Source of the DNA: Trichococcus pasteurii
GTDB lineage: Bacteria > Bacillota > Bacilli > Lactobacillales > Aerococcaceae
DNA: 64,000 nucleotides
Assembly: GCF_900112935.1 (NCBI RefSeq)
Contig: NZ_FONM01000002.1
Location: forward strand, 124,001 to 188,000
Direction of reading: 5' to 3'
The notes beneath the pieces are model-generated. The model searched no databases and was not told the DNA's origin. It saw only the letters and a program-made list of their open reading frames with translations. The position numbers were made by a program, and so were the translations under genes. How positions within the stretch are numbered: the stretch's first letter is position 1; each line of letters starts with the position of its first letter. This document shows positions 21,380 to 29,293 of this stretch, piece after piece.

Positions 21380-21826
21380 ATGTCACAAGTAGATTTGTGG
21401 TTGGAGGAGAAAAGAAAGGAATGGCAGGCGGATTTTTTAGGCTTAGCTCAGGACATTGCCCCGCCCTGCCAGCAAACCGAACTGCGCTGGACGAATGTAG
21501 CCGGAAACACAAGCGATCGCTACAAAACTATCCGTTTGCGGATCGGCAAAGGCATAGCCGGCGAAGTCTGGCGCACCGGCCGGGAACAACGCGCCACTGA
21601 CATTCAATCGGACAGTCAAAATCTTTTGAAGTATCCTATCGCAAGGCTCGAGCAGCTCGATATGACAATCGGCATCCCGATAATGAAGAACGGCATCATC
21701 CGGGCGGTTTTGTTGCTGGGATACCGCAACCCAATCACTCCGAATGTGGCCGATGTGACTGCTGTCTACGCTTCTTTGACAGGCTTAGCATCCCTTTTGG
21801 AAGAGGGGGGCACCAAGGATGGCTGA
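21380..21826 (+). CDS. nreA: NreA, nitrate-sensing GAF-domain protein
   Basis: 148-residue single GAF domain protein. In Staphylococcus carnosus NreA binds nitrate and restrains the NreB kinase when nitrate is absent. The GAF features are RIGKGIAGEVWRTGREQRATDI (about 53-74) and IGIPIMKNGIIRAVLLLGY (about 95-113). It overlaps nreB by eight bases and is the first gene of nreABC, so the family identification rests on both sequence and context. No nitrate reductase or nitrate transporter is present in the window. Confidence 0.85.
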   Translation: MSQVDLWLEEKRKEWQADFLGLAQDIAPPCQQTELRWTNVAGNTSDRYKTIRLRIGKGIAGEVWRTGREQRATDIQSDSQNLLKYPIARLEQLDMTIGIPIMKNGIIRAVLLLGYRNPITPNVADVTAVYASLTGLASLLEEGGTKDG

Positions 21827-22811
21827 ATCAAATGAACCCATTGCCCAAATTTTTCCCCAGCCGACTTGGCTAATGGACGCCGACTATAATGTGATCGACA
21901 GGAATGCACAGGCAGAAAAGTTCGAGAAAAATTATGTCATTTCAATGGAATATGCGGTAGAGGTCGCGAAAGGCACTTGTTGCGCTTTCCATACGGATAA
22001 ACGGGCCTGCAAGAATTGCCCGCTCGAGAATAAATGGGCGGCTTCGGAAGGGTTCCCGATCACTTTTATGGGCCGGGACGGGATTTCTTATGAATTTTTC
22101 GGGAAACTTCTGAAAAATGAACAGAACTGGATGCTGGAAATCAGCTATATCGATAAACCGTTGGAATCAGTGGGGAAAAGCATGCTGACCTATTTGAACG
22201 AAGCACGCGAGAGTGAGCAGAAAAGGATTGCGCGTGAGCTCCATGATGGGATAGCGCAGAGTATCTACAGCTTGATGCTGGAAACAAGAGGGTTGAAGTG
22301 GACTCCGGTTGAGGACCATCAGCAGAAGCTTCAGGCGATCGATCGCCATTTCGCTGACGTACTTTTGGAAATCAAGAGTTTGGCAACCGAATTGCGCCCA
22401 AGCATCTTGGATGATGTCGGGCTTATCCCGGCTATAAATCAGTTTGTCGAACAGACGATGGAAATGACAGGATTCATCATCCATGTTATCGTTGAAGGGG
22501 AACGGAATGCTCTCAGCAGCCGAGGAAATGTCGTCATCTATCGCAGCATTCAGGAAGCGATTTCGAATGCTTTGAAATATTCAGGAGAGAATGAAGCGTC
22601 CATCACCGTTGATTTTGGCCAAAAAGAACTGCGTGTTACGATTGCGGACGAAGGGAAAGGGTTCATCTACGATCCTTACCATCTCGGATTCGGCCTGCTG
22701 AATTTGCGGGAACGAGCCCACTCTGTAGGTGGAAAAATGGAAGTCGATACAGGTATAAAAAAAGGGACACGCATCACAATGATCGTGCCATATAAGGAGG
22801 GGTCGGCATGA
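21819..22811 (+). CDS. nreB: NreB, oxygen-sensing cytoplasmic histidine kinase
   Basis: 330-residue soluble kinase with an N-terminal PAS-like sensor domain and C-terminal HisKA_3/HATPase. The sensor has four cysteines, Cys54, Cys55, Cys64 and Cys67 (GTCCAFHTDKRACKNCP), which fit an oxygen-labile [4Fe-4S] cluster as in staphylococcal NreB, although the spacing differs (see findings). The phosphoacceptor is His142 in ARELHDGIAQS; the ATP-binding N box is EAISNALKYS and the G box DEGKGF with GFGLLNLRERA. No transmembrane segment. It overlaps nreA by 8 and nreC by 4 bases, so the three genes are translationally coupled. Confidence 0.92.
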   Translation: MAESNEPIAQIFPQPTWLMDADYNVIDRNAQAEKFEKNYVISMEYAVEVAKGTCCAFHTDKRACKNCPLENKWAASEGFPITFMGRDGISYEFFGKLLKNEQNWMLEISYIDKPLESVGKSMLTYLNEARESEQKRIARELHDGIAQSIYSLMLETRGLKWTPVEDHQQKLQAIDRHFADVLLEIKSLATELRPSILDDVGLIPAINQFVEQTMEMTGFIIHVIVEGERNALSSRGNVVIYRSIQEAISNALKYSGENEASITVDFGQKELRVTIADEGKGFIYDPYHLGFGLLNLRERAHSVGGKMEVDTGIKKGTRITMIVPYKEGSA

Positions 22812-23440
22812 AAATCATTATTGCAGACGATCATGCATTGGTGCGCAATGCGCTGACCTTCATGCTGAATGCGCAGCCGGACATGGAGGTAGTCGGGGAT
22901 GCCGCTGACGGCAATGAAGTTTTCATGAAGCTGGAAAATACGCAGGCGGATCTTGTATTGATGGACATCAGTATGCCGCCAGGGGAAAACGGGTTGCATA
23001 CGACGCGCCGGATCAAGGAAACGCATCCCGGAATTAAAGTGATCGTCTTGACGATGCACGATGAGGAAAGCTACGTGAGGGAAGCATTGAATGCAGGAGC
23101 CGATGGTTTCATCCTCAAAAGCACAACCGACGACATCTTGCTTGACGGGATCCGGAAAGTACATGCCAACCAACGTTTCTACAGTGGTTACACAAGCGAC
23201 AAGCTGGATGAGATGGACACATTCCAAGGAGACAGTCTCTACGCCAGTCTTTCGAAACGGGAAAAAGAAGTCCTGCCGCTTGTCGCTTTGGGCTACAACA
23301 ACCGGGACATAGCCGAAAAATTATATATTTCCGTCAAAACGGTAGAAGTGCATAAAGCGAACATCAGAAAAAAACTGAAGGTCGACAGCTACGCCGATCT
23401 TTTGCGTTATAGTGTGAAAAATCATCTGGTCGATTTCTAG
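22808..23440 (+). CDS. nreC: NreC, NarL/LuxR-type response regulator
   Basis: 210-residue response regulator partner of NreB. The receiver domain carries the acidic pocket (DDH at 7-9), the phosphoacceptor Asp53 (LVLMDISMP) and Lys in ILKSTT. The C-terminal LuxR HTH is LSKREKEVLPLVALGYNNRDIAEKLYISVKTVEVHKANIRKKL without its ends, about residues 143-190. In staphylococci NreC binds T(A/G)GGG-N4-CCC(C/T)A palindromes before nar and nir operons; a one-mismatch version is at 24682-24695 before nirB. sirB begins 11 bases downstream, in the same operon. Confidence 0.93.
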   Translation: MKIIIADDHALVRNALTFMLNAQPDMEVVGDAADGNEVFMKLENTQADLVLMDISMPPGENGLHTTRRIKETHPGIKVIVLTMHDEESYVREALNAGADGFILKSTTDDILLDGIRKVHANQRFYSGYTSDKLDEMDTFQGDSLYASLSKREKEVLPLVALGYNNRDIAEKLYISVKTVEVHKANIRKKLKVDSYADLLRYSVKNHLVDF

Positions 23441-23450
23441 GAGGAATAAG

Positions 23451-24140
23451 ATGAATATCGGAATCATGTATGTGCTGCACGGCAGAAAGACCAGCATCCC
23501 GCAAAAACTGTCCAACATCGTCAAAGATTTCACTGACACATTGGCCCTGCCGCAAGCGATCGGTATGCTGGAAGGGCAACAACAGACATTGGAGGATGCG
23601 GTCAAAGCGCTCGAAGAACGGCCGGTGGACAAAATTATCGTCGTACCGGTGCTGCTTTTCCCGGCAACGCATGCCCGGGAAGATATCCCGCAGCGCATGA
23701 AAGCCAGCGCATCGGTTCCGTTCGAAATCTGCGAGACACTCGGGACGACGCGCGCTGTGTACGACTGGTTGAAAAGTCGATTGCAGGAAGCGACCGAGCG
23801 CCATCCAAAGTTTCCGGTCATGCTGGTTGCGCACGGCACGACCCATTATCCTGAACCTGCCGAACAACTGGGAAGGATCGCTGTTGCCTTGAGCTCAGAT
23901 TTGGGTCGCGAAGTCTTCGCAACGAATCATCTAGGTGAGCCGCATTATCAAGCAATATCCGGGGAACATCCCTATATTGTGCAGCGGTTGTTTTTTACCG
24001 ATGGCTACTTGGCTAAAAAAATAGGCATCTGGTTCGAAAAAAACCGGCCCCAAGATGTGCTGCTGGAACAGTTGCTCGACGCAGAGGCCGTCCATACGGC
24101 TCTTAAGGAACGATTGGAGGATGCCGGATGTATCCGATGA
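23451..24140 (+). CDS. sirB: sirohydrochlorin chelatase (SirB/CbiX family)
   Basis: 229 residues; a two-domain class II chelatase that inserts Fe2+ (or Co2+) into sirohydrochlorin, the last step of siroheme synthesis. The N-terminal half has YVLHGRKTSIPQ with the metal-binding His near residue 10 and VVPVLLFPATHAREDIPQ near 65; the second domain begins with MLVAHGTTHYPEPAEQLG near 124. In this cluster with nirB, siroheme is the obvious product. It overlaps sirC by 13 bases. Confidence 0.88.
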   Translation: MNIGIMYVLHGRKTSIPQKLSNIVKDFTDTLALPQAIGMLEGQQQTLEDAVKALEERPVDKIIVVPVLLFPATHAREDIPQRMKASASVPFEICETLGTTRAVYDWLKSRLQEATERHPKFPVMLVAHGTTHYPEPAEQLGRIAVALSSDLGREVFATNHLGEPHYQAISGEHPYIVQRLFFTDGYLAKKIGIWFEKNRPQDVLLEQLLDAEAVHTALKERLEDAGCIR

Positions 24141-24577
24141 TGGTCGACATCAGCAAACGGAAAGTAGTGGTGGTCGGAGGCGGTAAGATCGCTACGCGGA
24201 AACTGCAGGAGTTGATGCGTTGCGGCGCTCAGCCGACCATCATCGCTCCTGTCGTGAGTCCGGAAATCCTGGAGTGGGCAAAAAACGGCGAAGTAGTATT
24301 GTTCAAGCGGACATTCCGATCAGGCGATCTTGAAGGGGCAACATTCATCTTCAGCTGCACGGATGATCAGGCAACCAACCAAGCGGTTAGGTCGGAGATT
24401 GGACCGGATCAGTTCCTGAACGACACAACCGACCGCACCAACAGTGACTTCATCAATCTTGCTACGCTACGCCGGGAAGACTATCTGTTGGCTGTCTCCA
24501 CGTTCGGGAATGACCCGAGGAAAGCCAAACGTTTGCTTCACGAGATTGCCGAAAAAATAAACCCGACTCAAGCCTAG
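24128..24577 (+). CDS. sirC: precorrin-2 dehydrogenase (SirC/CysG N-terminal type)
   Basis: 149 residues; NAD-dependent oxidation of precorrin-2 to sirohydrochlorin. The Rossmann start KVVVVGGGKIATRKLQELMRCG without its last residues covers about 10-30, followed by APVVSPEI and the FSCTDDQATNQAV and NDTTDR motifs. At 149 residues it lacks most of the C-terminal dimerisation domain of longer homologues (about 200 residues), a common short form. The stop codon lies inside the stem-loop of the terminator, so the operon nreABC-sirBC ends here. Confidence 0.88.
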   Translation: MYPMMVDISKRKVVVVGGGKIATRKLQELMRCGAQPTIIAPVVSPEILEWAKNGEVVLFKRTFRSGDLEGATFIFSCTDDQATNQAVRSEIGPDQFLNDTTDRTNSDFINLATLRREDYLLAVSTFGNDPRKAKRLLHEIAEKINPTQA

Positions 24578-24592
24578 TGCTTGAGTTTTTTT
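24566..24592 (+). terminator. intrinsic terminator overlapping the sirC stop
   Basis: ACTCAAGC, five-base loop, GCTTGAGT, then seven T residues. The sirC TAG stop codon is in the loop. Confidence 0.88.
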
Positions 24593-24680
24593 GTTGGAGC
24601 GGCGCTGCAGACCGGAGCCAGATTCTCCATTGCCTATTCGCCAACCAATTTTTTGTCCAAAATATGGCGTTCCGGAAAAC

Positions 24681-24696
24681 TTAGGCGTTTCCCTAA
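24681..24696. promoter_or_regulatory. putative NreC binding site upstream of nirB
   Basis: TTAGGC-GTTT-CCCTAA, a palindrome that differs by one base from the staphylococcal NreC consensus T(A/G)GGG-N4-CCC(C/T)A. Its centre lies about 56 bp before the predicted nirB transcription start, a usual position for an activator. Confidence 0.65.
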
Positions 24697-24705
24697 TATT
24701 AAATC

Positions 24706-24737
24706 ATTCACAAAACCTTTATTGTGAATTTTATAAC
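24706..24737 (+). promoter_or_regulatory. nirB promoter region with perfect 8-bp inverted repeat
   Basis: ATTCACAA at 24706-24713 and TTGTGAAT at 24722-24729 with an 8-base spacer; a -10 like TATAAC is at 24732-24737. The -35 region (TTCACA, 19 bp from the -10) is poor, which fits an activator-dependent promoter. The repeat overlaps the -35 and could bind a redox or carbon regulator; the factor is unknown. Confidence 0.5.
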
Positions 24738-24760
24738 AACGAATAGAAGAGGGTGCGCGA

Positions 24761-27184
24761 ATGAGAGAACATTTGGTCTTGATCGGAAACGGTATGGCAG
24801 GGGTTCGTTTGGTTGAAGAAATTCTGGAAAGGGATCCGGAACGTTATGATATCACAATCATCGGGAAGGAATGCTATCCGAATTACAATCGTATCATGCT
24901 ATCCAATGTGCTGCAGAATAAAATGACGGTGGATGAAATCATCACCAATCCATATACATGGTACGAAGAGAACAAAATCACGCTGATCAACGAAGATCCG
25001 GCGGTCGGCGTCGATACAGCGAACAAAATCGTAACAAGCGAAAAAGGGCTGAAGATCCCTTACGATAAATTGGTTTTTGCCACAGGTTCCCATCCTTTCA
25101 TTTTGCCGATACCCGGTTCGCAGAAAGACGGAGTAGTCGCTTTCCGCACTATCGATGATACGGCCGAAATGATGGAAGCTGCCGGCAAGCACAAGCAAGC
25201 TGTCGTCATCGGCGGCGGTTTGCTTGGGTTGGAAGCCGCGAAAGGCCTTCAGCTGCAGGGAATGGACGTCACCGTAGTCCATTTGGCCAAATGGTTGATG
25301 GAAACGCAGCTGGATGAAAGAGCCGGCAAATTGTTGCAGGGGGATTTGGAGGCACAGGGTCTGAAATTCCTGCTGGAACACGCCACAACCGAAATATTGG
25401 GTGACGAGCGCGTCACCGGCCTGCGCTTCAAGGACGGAAGCACGATCGATACCGAACTTGTCGTCATGTCGATCGGCATCCGACCTGCAGCTGAATTGGC
25501 GCGGGAAGCCGGGCTGGAAGTAAACCGCGGGATCGTCGTCAACGACTTCATGGAAACCAATCTGCCGGCGATCTACGCAATCGGTGAATGTGTCGAGCAT
25601 GACGGAAAAACCTATGGCTTGGTGGCCCCTCTCTTTGAACAAGGGAAAGTGCTGGCCGATGTGCTGAACGGCATTGAGGCCAAACCATACCAAGGGTCCA
25701 AGACCTTCACTTCCTTGAAAGTTTCCGGATGCGATCTGTATTCGGCCGGGAACATCATGGACACTGAAGGGATGCAGAGCATCGAAGCCTTCGATGGCGT
25801 CAACAGGAACTACAAAAAGGTGTTCATCAAGGACAACCGCATCGAAGGGATCGTCCTTTACGGCGAAACAGCGGACGGAAACCGTTACTACAACATGATG
25901 AAAAAAGGCCAGGAAATCGCTGATCTGCAATCCATCGCAATCCTGCAAGCTGCCGGCGAAGAGGCAGGCAGCGACGATGTCGTTGCTTGGGATGATGATG
26001 AGACCGTCTGCGGCTGCAACGGCGTCACGAAAGGCGACATCATCAGGGGCATCCGCGACAAAGGCTTGACAAACGTAGCTGAAGTCGGAAAAGTCACCAA
26101 AGCCGGAACCAGTTGCGGAAAATGCAAACCGCAAGTCCAGACTTTGTTGGAACACGAACTGGGTGAGGGCGTCACAGCTTCAACAGGCATCTGTTCCTGC
26201 ACTGATTTGAACAGAGACCAAGTCATGACTCAGATTTATGCAAAGCATCTGACGACCAGCACGGATGTATTCAAAGAACTGCATTTTTCAAATCCTGAGG
26301 GCTGCGCGAAATGCCGACCGGCAGTCAATTTCTATTTGAATGTTGCCTTCCCGACTGAACACAAAGATGAGCGCCAATCGCGCTATGTGAACGAGCGCAT
26401 GCACGCCAATATCCAAAAAGACGGAACGTTCTCGGTCATTCCGAGAATGAGGGGCGGCCAGACGAATCCGCAGCAACTGCTGCAGATCGCCAAAGTAGCC
26501 GAAAAATATAATGTGCCTTTGGTAAAAGTCACCGGCAGCCAACGGATCGGCCTTTACGGCGTCAAGAAGCAGGACCTTCCCGCCATCTGGAAAGAATTGG
26601 ACATGGTATCTGCACAGGCTTATGCGAAGGCATTCCGCTCGGTAAAAACCTGCGTCGGGAAAAACTTCTGCAGATTCGGCACCCAGGATTCGATGGGGCT
26701 TGGCATCAAGTTGGAAGAACGCTTTGAGTTCATCGACACACCGCACAAATTCAAAGTCGGCGTATCGGCTTGTCCGCGCAGCTGCGTAGAATCCGGCGTT
26801 AAGGATTTCGGCATCATCTGTGTCGAGAACGGCTATCAGATCTACATCGGCGGCAACGGCGGGACTGAAGTCAAGGAAGCACAGTTACTTATGACCGTGG
26901 AAACGGAAGAAGAAGTCATTGAATATTGCGGTGCTTTGCTGCAATATTATCGCGAAACGGGCATTTATGGCGAAAGGACTGCTCCATGGGTTGAACGTCT
27001 AGGATTTGATGCCGTCAAACATATCCTGAGCGATGCTGCCAAACGCAAGGACTTGATCGAAGCTTTGGATGTGGCAACCGCAGTAAAACGGAAAGATCCA
27101 TGGCACGAAGTAGTCGGCGATCGCGACATCCAGGAAAAATTATATTCGATCGACAGAAGAGAACTTGTAACGGTGGGTGATTAA
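24761..27184 (+). CDS. nirB: nitrite reductase (NADH) large subunit
   Basis: 807-residue siroheme enzyme that reduces nitrite to ammonium with NADH in the cytoplasm. Domains in order: FAD/NAD(P)H oxidoreductase (1-about 400; GNGMAGVRLVEEIL at 8, VVIGGGLLGLEAAKGLQLQG near 147), two BFD-like [2Fe-2S] domains (CGCNGVTKGDI from 417 and GTSCGKC near 450; then CSCTDLNRDQV and GCAKCRP), and the sulfite/nitrite reductase half-domains. The coupled [4Fe-4S]-siroheme ligands are Cys631, Cys637, Cys671 and Cys675 (TCVGKNFC, ACPRSC). It is the first gene of the nirBD-cobA-nirC operon behind an NreC-like site. Length is typical. Confidence 0.96.
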   Translation: MREHLVLIGNGMAGVRLVEEILERDPERYDITIIGKECYPNYNRIMLSNVLQNKMTVDEIITNPYTWYEENKITLINEDPAVGVDTANKIVTSEKGLKIPYDKLVFATGSHPFILPIPGSQKDGVVAFRTIDDTAEMMEAAGKHKQAVVIGGGLLGLEAAKGLQLQGMDVTVVHLAKWLMETQLDERAGKLLQGDLEAQGLKFLLEHATTEILGDERVTGLRFKDGSTIDTELVVMSIGIRPAAELAREAGLEVNRGIVVNDFMETNLPAIYAIGECVEHDGKTYGLVAPLFEQGKVLADVLNGIEAKPYQGSKTFTSLKVSGCDLYSAGNIMDTEGMQSIEAFDGVNRNYKKVFIKDNRIEGIVLYGETADGNRYYNMMKKGQEIADLQSIAILQAAGEEAGSDDVVAWDDDETVCGCNGVTKGDIIRGIRDKGLTNVAEVGKVTKAGTSCGKCKPQVQTLLEHELGEGVTASTGICSCTDLNRDQVMTQIYAKHLTTSTDVFKELHFSNPEGCAKCRPAVNFYLNVAFPTEHKDERQSRYVNERMHANIQKDGTFSVIPRMRGGQTNPQQLLQIAKVAEKYNVPLVKVTGSQRIGLYGVKKQDLPAIWKELDMVSAQAYAKAFRSVKTCVGKNFCRFGTQDSMGLGIKLEERFEFIDTPHKFKVGVSACPRSCVESGVKDFGIICVENGYQIYIGGNGGTEVKEAQLLMTVETEEEVIEYCGALLQYYRETGIYGERTAPWVERLGFDAVKHILSDAAKRKDLIEALDVATAVKRKDPWHEVVGDRDIQEKLYSIDRRELVTVGD

Positions 27185-27185
27185 G

Positions 27186-27503
27186 ATGACAGAAAAAACA
27201 TTTTTGACAACAACAGATGCCTTGCTGCCTCAGGTCGGGCGCTCTGTTTCAATCGGAGACAAAAAGATTGCCCTCTTCCAACTTTCCGACGGCCGCATCA
27301 CAGCTATCGAAGATTTTTGTCCAATGACAAACGGACCTGTGCTGGAAGGGATTGTATCAGGGGAATACCTTTATGAACCGTTGCGGGATTATAAAATATC
27401 CTTGATCGATGGACGCATCCAGGAACCTGATGAAGGCCAACTAAAGGTTTATGAGTTGCTGATTGAAGACAGGAACATTTATCTGAAAGGCGCTTCGCTA
27501 TGA
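27186..27503 (+). CDS. nirD: nitrite reductase (NADH) small subunit
   Basis: 105 residues with a Rieske-like beta fold; partner of NirB. A GTG at 27177 inside nirB is in frame, but the ATG at 27186, two bases after the nirB stop, gives the better N-terminus. The Rieske cluster sites are not intact: the first motif is DFCPMTNGPV (Cys without His) and the second LYEPLRDYKIS (no Cys or His). It therefore cannot hold a [2Fe-2S] cluster, as is known for Escherichia coli NirD. It overlaps cobA by four bases. Confidence 0.9.
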   Translation: MTEKTFLTTTDALLPQVGRSVSIGDKKIALFQLSDGRITAIEDFCPMTNGPVLEGIVSGEYLYEPLRDYKISLIDGRIQEPDEGQLKVYELLIEDRNIYLKGASL

Positions 27504-28471
27504 TCCATTTCGTAGGGGCGGGCCCGGGAGATCCGGAATTGATGACAGCAAAAGGTGTACGGCTGTTGCAGCACGCCGATGCGGTCATCTACGATCGGCT
27601 GGTCAATCCATTGCTGCTCTTTCATTGCAAGCAGGATTGCCGTTTCATCTATGTCGGCAAGACACCTGATCGGCCCTCGATCAAACAAGCAGAAATCAAT
27701 GCGAAACTGATCGAAACAGCCGCATCCCATGATTCTGTCGTCCGCCTGAAAGGCGGCGATCCGGTCATTTTCGGCCGTCTGACCGAAGAATTGCAGGCTT
27801 GCCAGGAGGCCGGACTCCATTACGACATCACACCCGGGATCACTGCCGCCAGCGGCACAGCCAGCTACAGCGGAATTTCGCTGACGCAAAGAGGAGTGGC
27901 CACTTCAGTGACTTTCACGACAGGCAGACTGATCGATAACGAAAAAAACACTTTCCAGCAATTATTGAATGGCCAGACCGTCTGCCTTTACATGGGTGTG
28001 GAGGCGCTCGGACGCTTTGTGGAGGCGGCCCTGGCGCAAGGAATGAAAGCGGAAATGCCTATCCTGATAACCCAATGGGGAACATACGGCAGGCAGTCGA
28101 AGCTGCAAGGCACGCTAGGGGACATCAGGCAAAAAGTCAGCGATACCAAAATCGAAAATCCGGCCATGATCATCCTGGGTGAAGTTGTCCATGCCGGGGA
28201 GCGCTTCGACTGGTTTTCTGAATTGCCGGAAAAAGGCGAATCCAAGCTGTATGTCTCTACCCAGAAACCAGTTATGGATGCCCTGCTCGAACAGACGCAA
28301 AGAGGCGCAGATGTCTGGTGGCTGCAAGTAGGCGCCGGGCGGGACCGCCGCTTTGATGATGTAAACAAGCACTACTTGGCGGAACAGCATTTCGGTACTA
28401 TCATCTTTGATGATGCAGCAGCAAAAAATATATATGAAGCGGAAAAGGTGAAGCCATTATGGGAGCATTGA
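27500..28471 (+). CDS. cobA: uroporphyrinogen-III C-methyltransferase (SUMT)
   Basis: 323 residues; SAM-dependent methylation of uroporphyrinogen III at C2 and C7 to precorrin-2, the committed step of siroheme synthesis. Motifs: FVGAGPGDPELMTAKGVRLL near residue 4, VVRLKGGDPVIFGRLTEE near 79, and ITPGITAASGTASYSGI near 110. The methyltransferase ends near residue 240; about 80 further residues form an unassigned C-terminal extension. It overlaps nirD by 4 and nirC by 13 bases, so expression is tied to nitrite reductase. Confidence 0.93.
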   Translation: MIHFVGAGPGDPELMTAKGVRLLQHADAVIYDRLVNPLLLFHCKQDCRFIYVGKTPDRPSIKQAEINAKLIETAASHDSVVRLKGGDPVIFGRLTEELQACQEAGLHYDITPGITAASGTASYSGISLTQRGVATSVTFTTGRLIDNEKNTFQQLLNGQTVCLYMGVEALGRFVEAALAQGMKAEMPILITQWGTYGRQSKLQGTLGDIRQKVSDTKIENPAMIILGEVVHAGERFDWFSELPEKGESKLYVSTQKPVMDALLEQTQRGADVWWLQVGAGRDRRFDDVNKHYLAEQHFGTIIFDDAAAKNIYEAEKVKPLWEH

Positions 28472-29232
28472 GCCCGAAAGAATTACTGGAAGAAGCCATT
28501 CTAAGAGGCAAACATAAAGCCGACTACAGTTTCATGACGATGGCCACATTGGGTATCATGGCCGGCGTCTTCATCGGACTGGCGGGCGTTGCCATGATCC
28601 GCACAATGGGATCGATGCCGGCTGAGTGGGGCACGCTCGTCAACCTGTTGGGGGCGATGGTTTTCCCGGTCGGACTCATCTGTCTGCTGTTGGTGGGCGG
28701 TGAATTGGTGACAGGGAACATGTTGTCGGTGTCACTTGCGTTGTTCGCAAAAGAAATATCCGGAAAATCATGGCTGAAGAACATGATAGTCGTAACCCTG
28801 TTCAATTTGGTCGGGGCCCTGTTTGTAGCCTACTTCTTTGGCTACTTATCCGGCACCTTGCAAGGAGCGTTTTTGGACCGGACGATTGCGGTCGCCAGAG
28901 GCCGTATCGATGTGGCACCCGTTCAATTGTTCTTCTCTTCGGTTGCCTGCAACATCTTGGTCTGCACGGGCGTTTACATGAACTATGCAGCCAAGGATTT
29001 CATCGGGAAAATCTTCGGCACTTTTCTGCCGATCATGGCTTTTGTGATTGCTGGTTATCAGCATGTCGTCGCAAACATGTTCTTGATTCCGGCAGGGATT
29101 TTTGCCGGTGGGGCGACTTGGGCGGAATTTATGCTGAACATCAGCATCGTCTGGATCGGAAACCTGGTAGGAGGCGGTTTCTTCATGGGCGGGCTTTATT
29201 TCATGGCATACAGAATCGGTATGCAGAAGTAA
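28459..29232 (+). CDS. nirC: formate/nitrite transporter family protein (NirC-like)
   Basis: 257-residue pentameric channel of the FNT family with six predicted membrane segments. The first FNT signature is in MATLGIMAGVFIGLAGVAM (about 30-48), and the second half has GNLVGGGFFMGGLYFM near residue 233. Cotranscription with nirBD and overlap with cobA argue for nitrite import or export rather than formate. The ATG at 28459 lies inside cobA. Confidence 0.9.
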   Translation: MGALSPKELLEEAILRGKHKADYSFMTMATLGIMAGVFIGLAGVAMIRTMGSMPAEWGTLVNLLGAMVFPVGLICLLLVGGELVTGNMLSVSLALFAKEISGKSWLKNMIVVTLFNLVGALFVAYFFGYLSGTLQGAFLDRTIAVARGRIDVAPVQLFFSSVACNILVCTGVYMNYAAKDFIGKIFGTFLPIMAFVIAGYQHVVANMFLIPAGIFAGGATWAEFMLNISIVWIGNLVGGGFFMGGLYFMAYRIGMQK

Positions 29233-29242
29233 AGATATCCGT

Positions 29243-29270
29243 TTGATTACAAGCGAAAGTCCTCTATAAT
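29243..29270 (+). promoter_or_regulatory. sigma-A promoter of hemCD
   Basis: TTGATT at 29243-29248 and TATAAT at 29265-29270 with 16 bp between, just after the nirC stop. hemC and hemD may thus be expressed independently of the nitrite operon. Confidence 0.7.
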
Positions 29271-29293
29271 AGTGAAAGAAGGGAGGTCGCTGC

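Noticed and set aside
24899-26155. 418-codon open frame on the minus strand opposite nirB
   Set aside because: Overlaps the conserved FAD domain of nirB completely; low-complexity Phe/Asp/Gln product; shadow.
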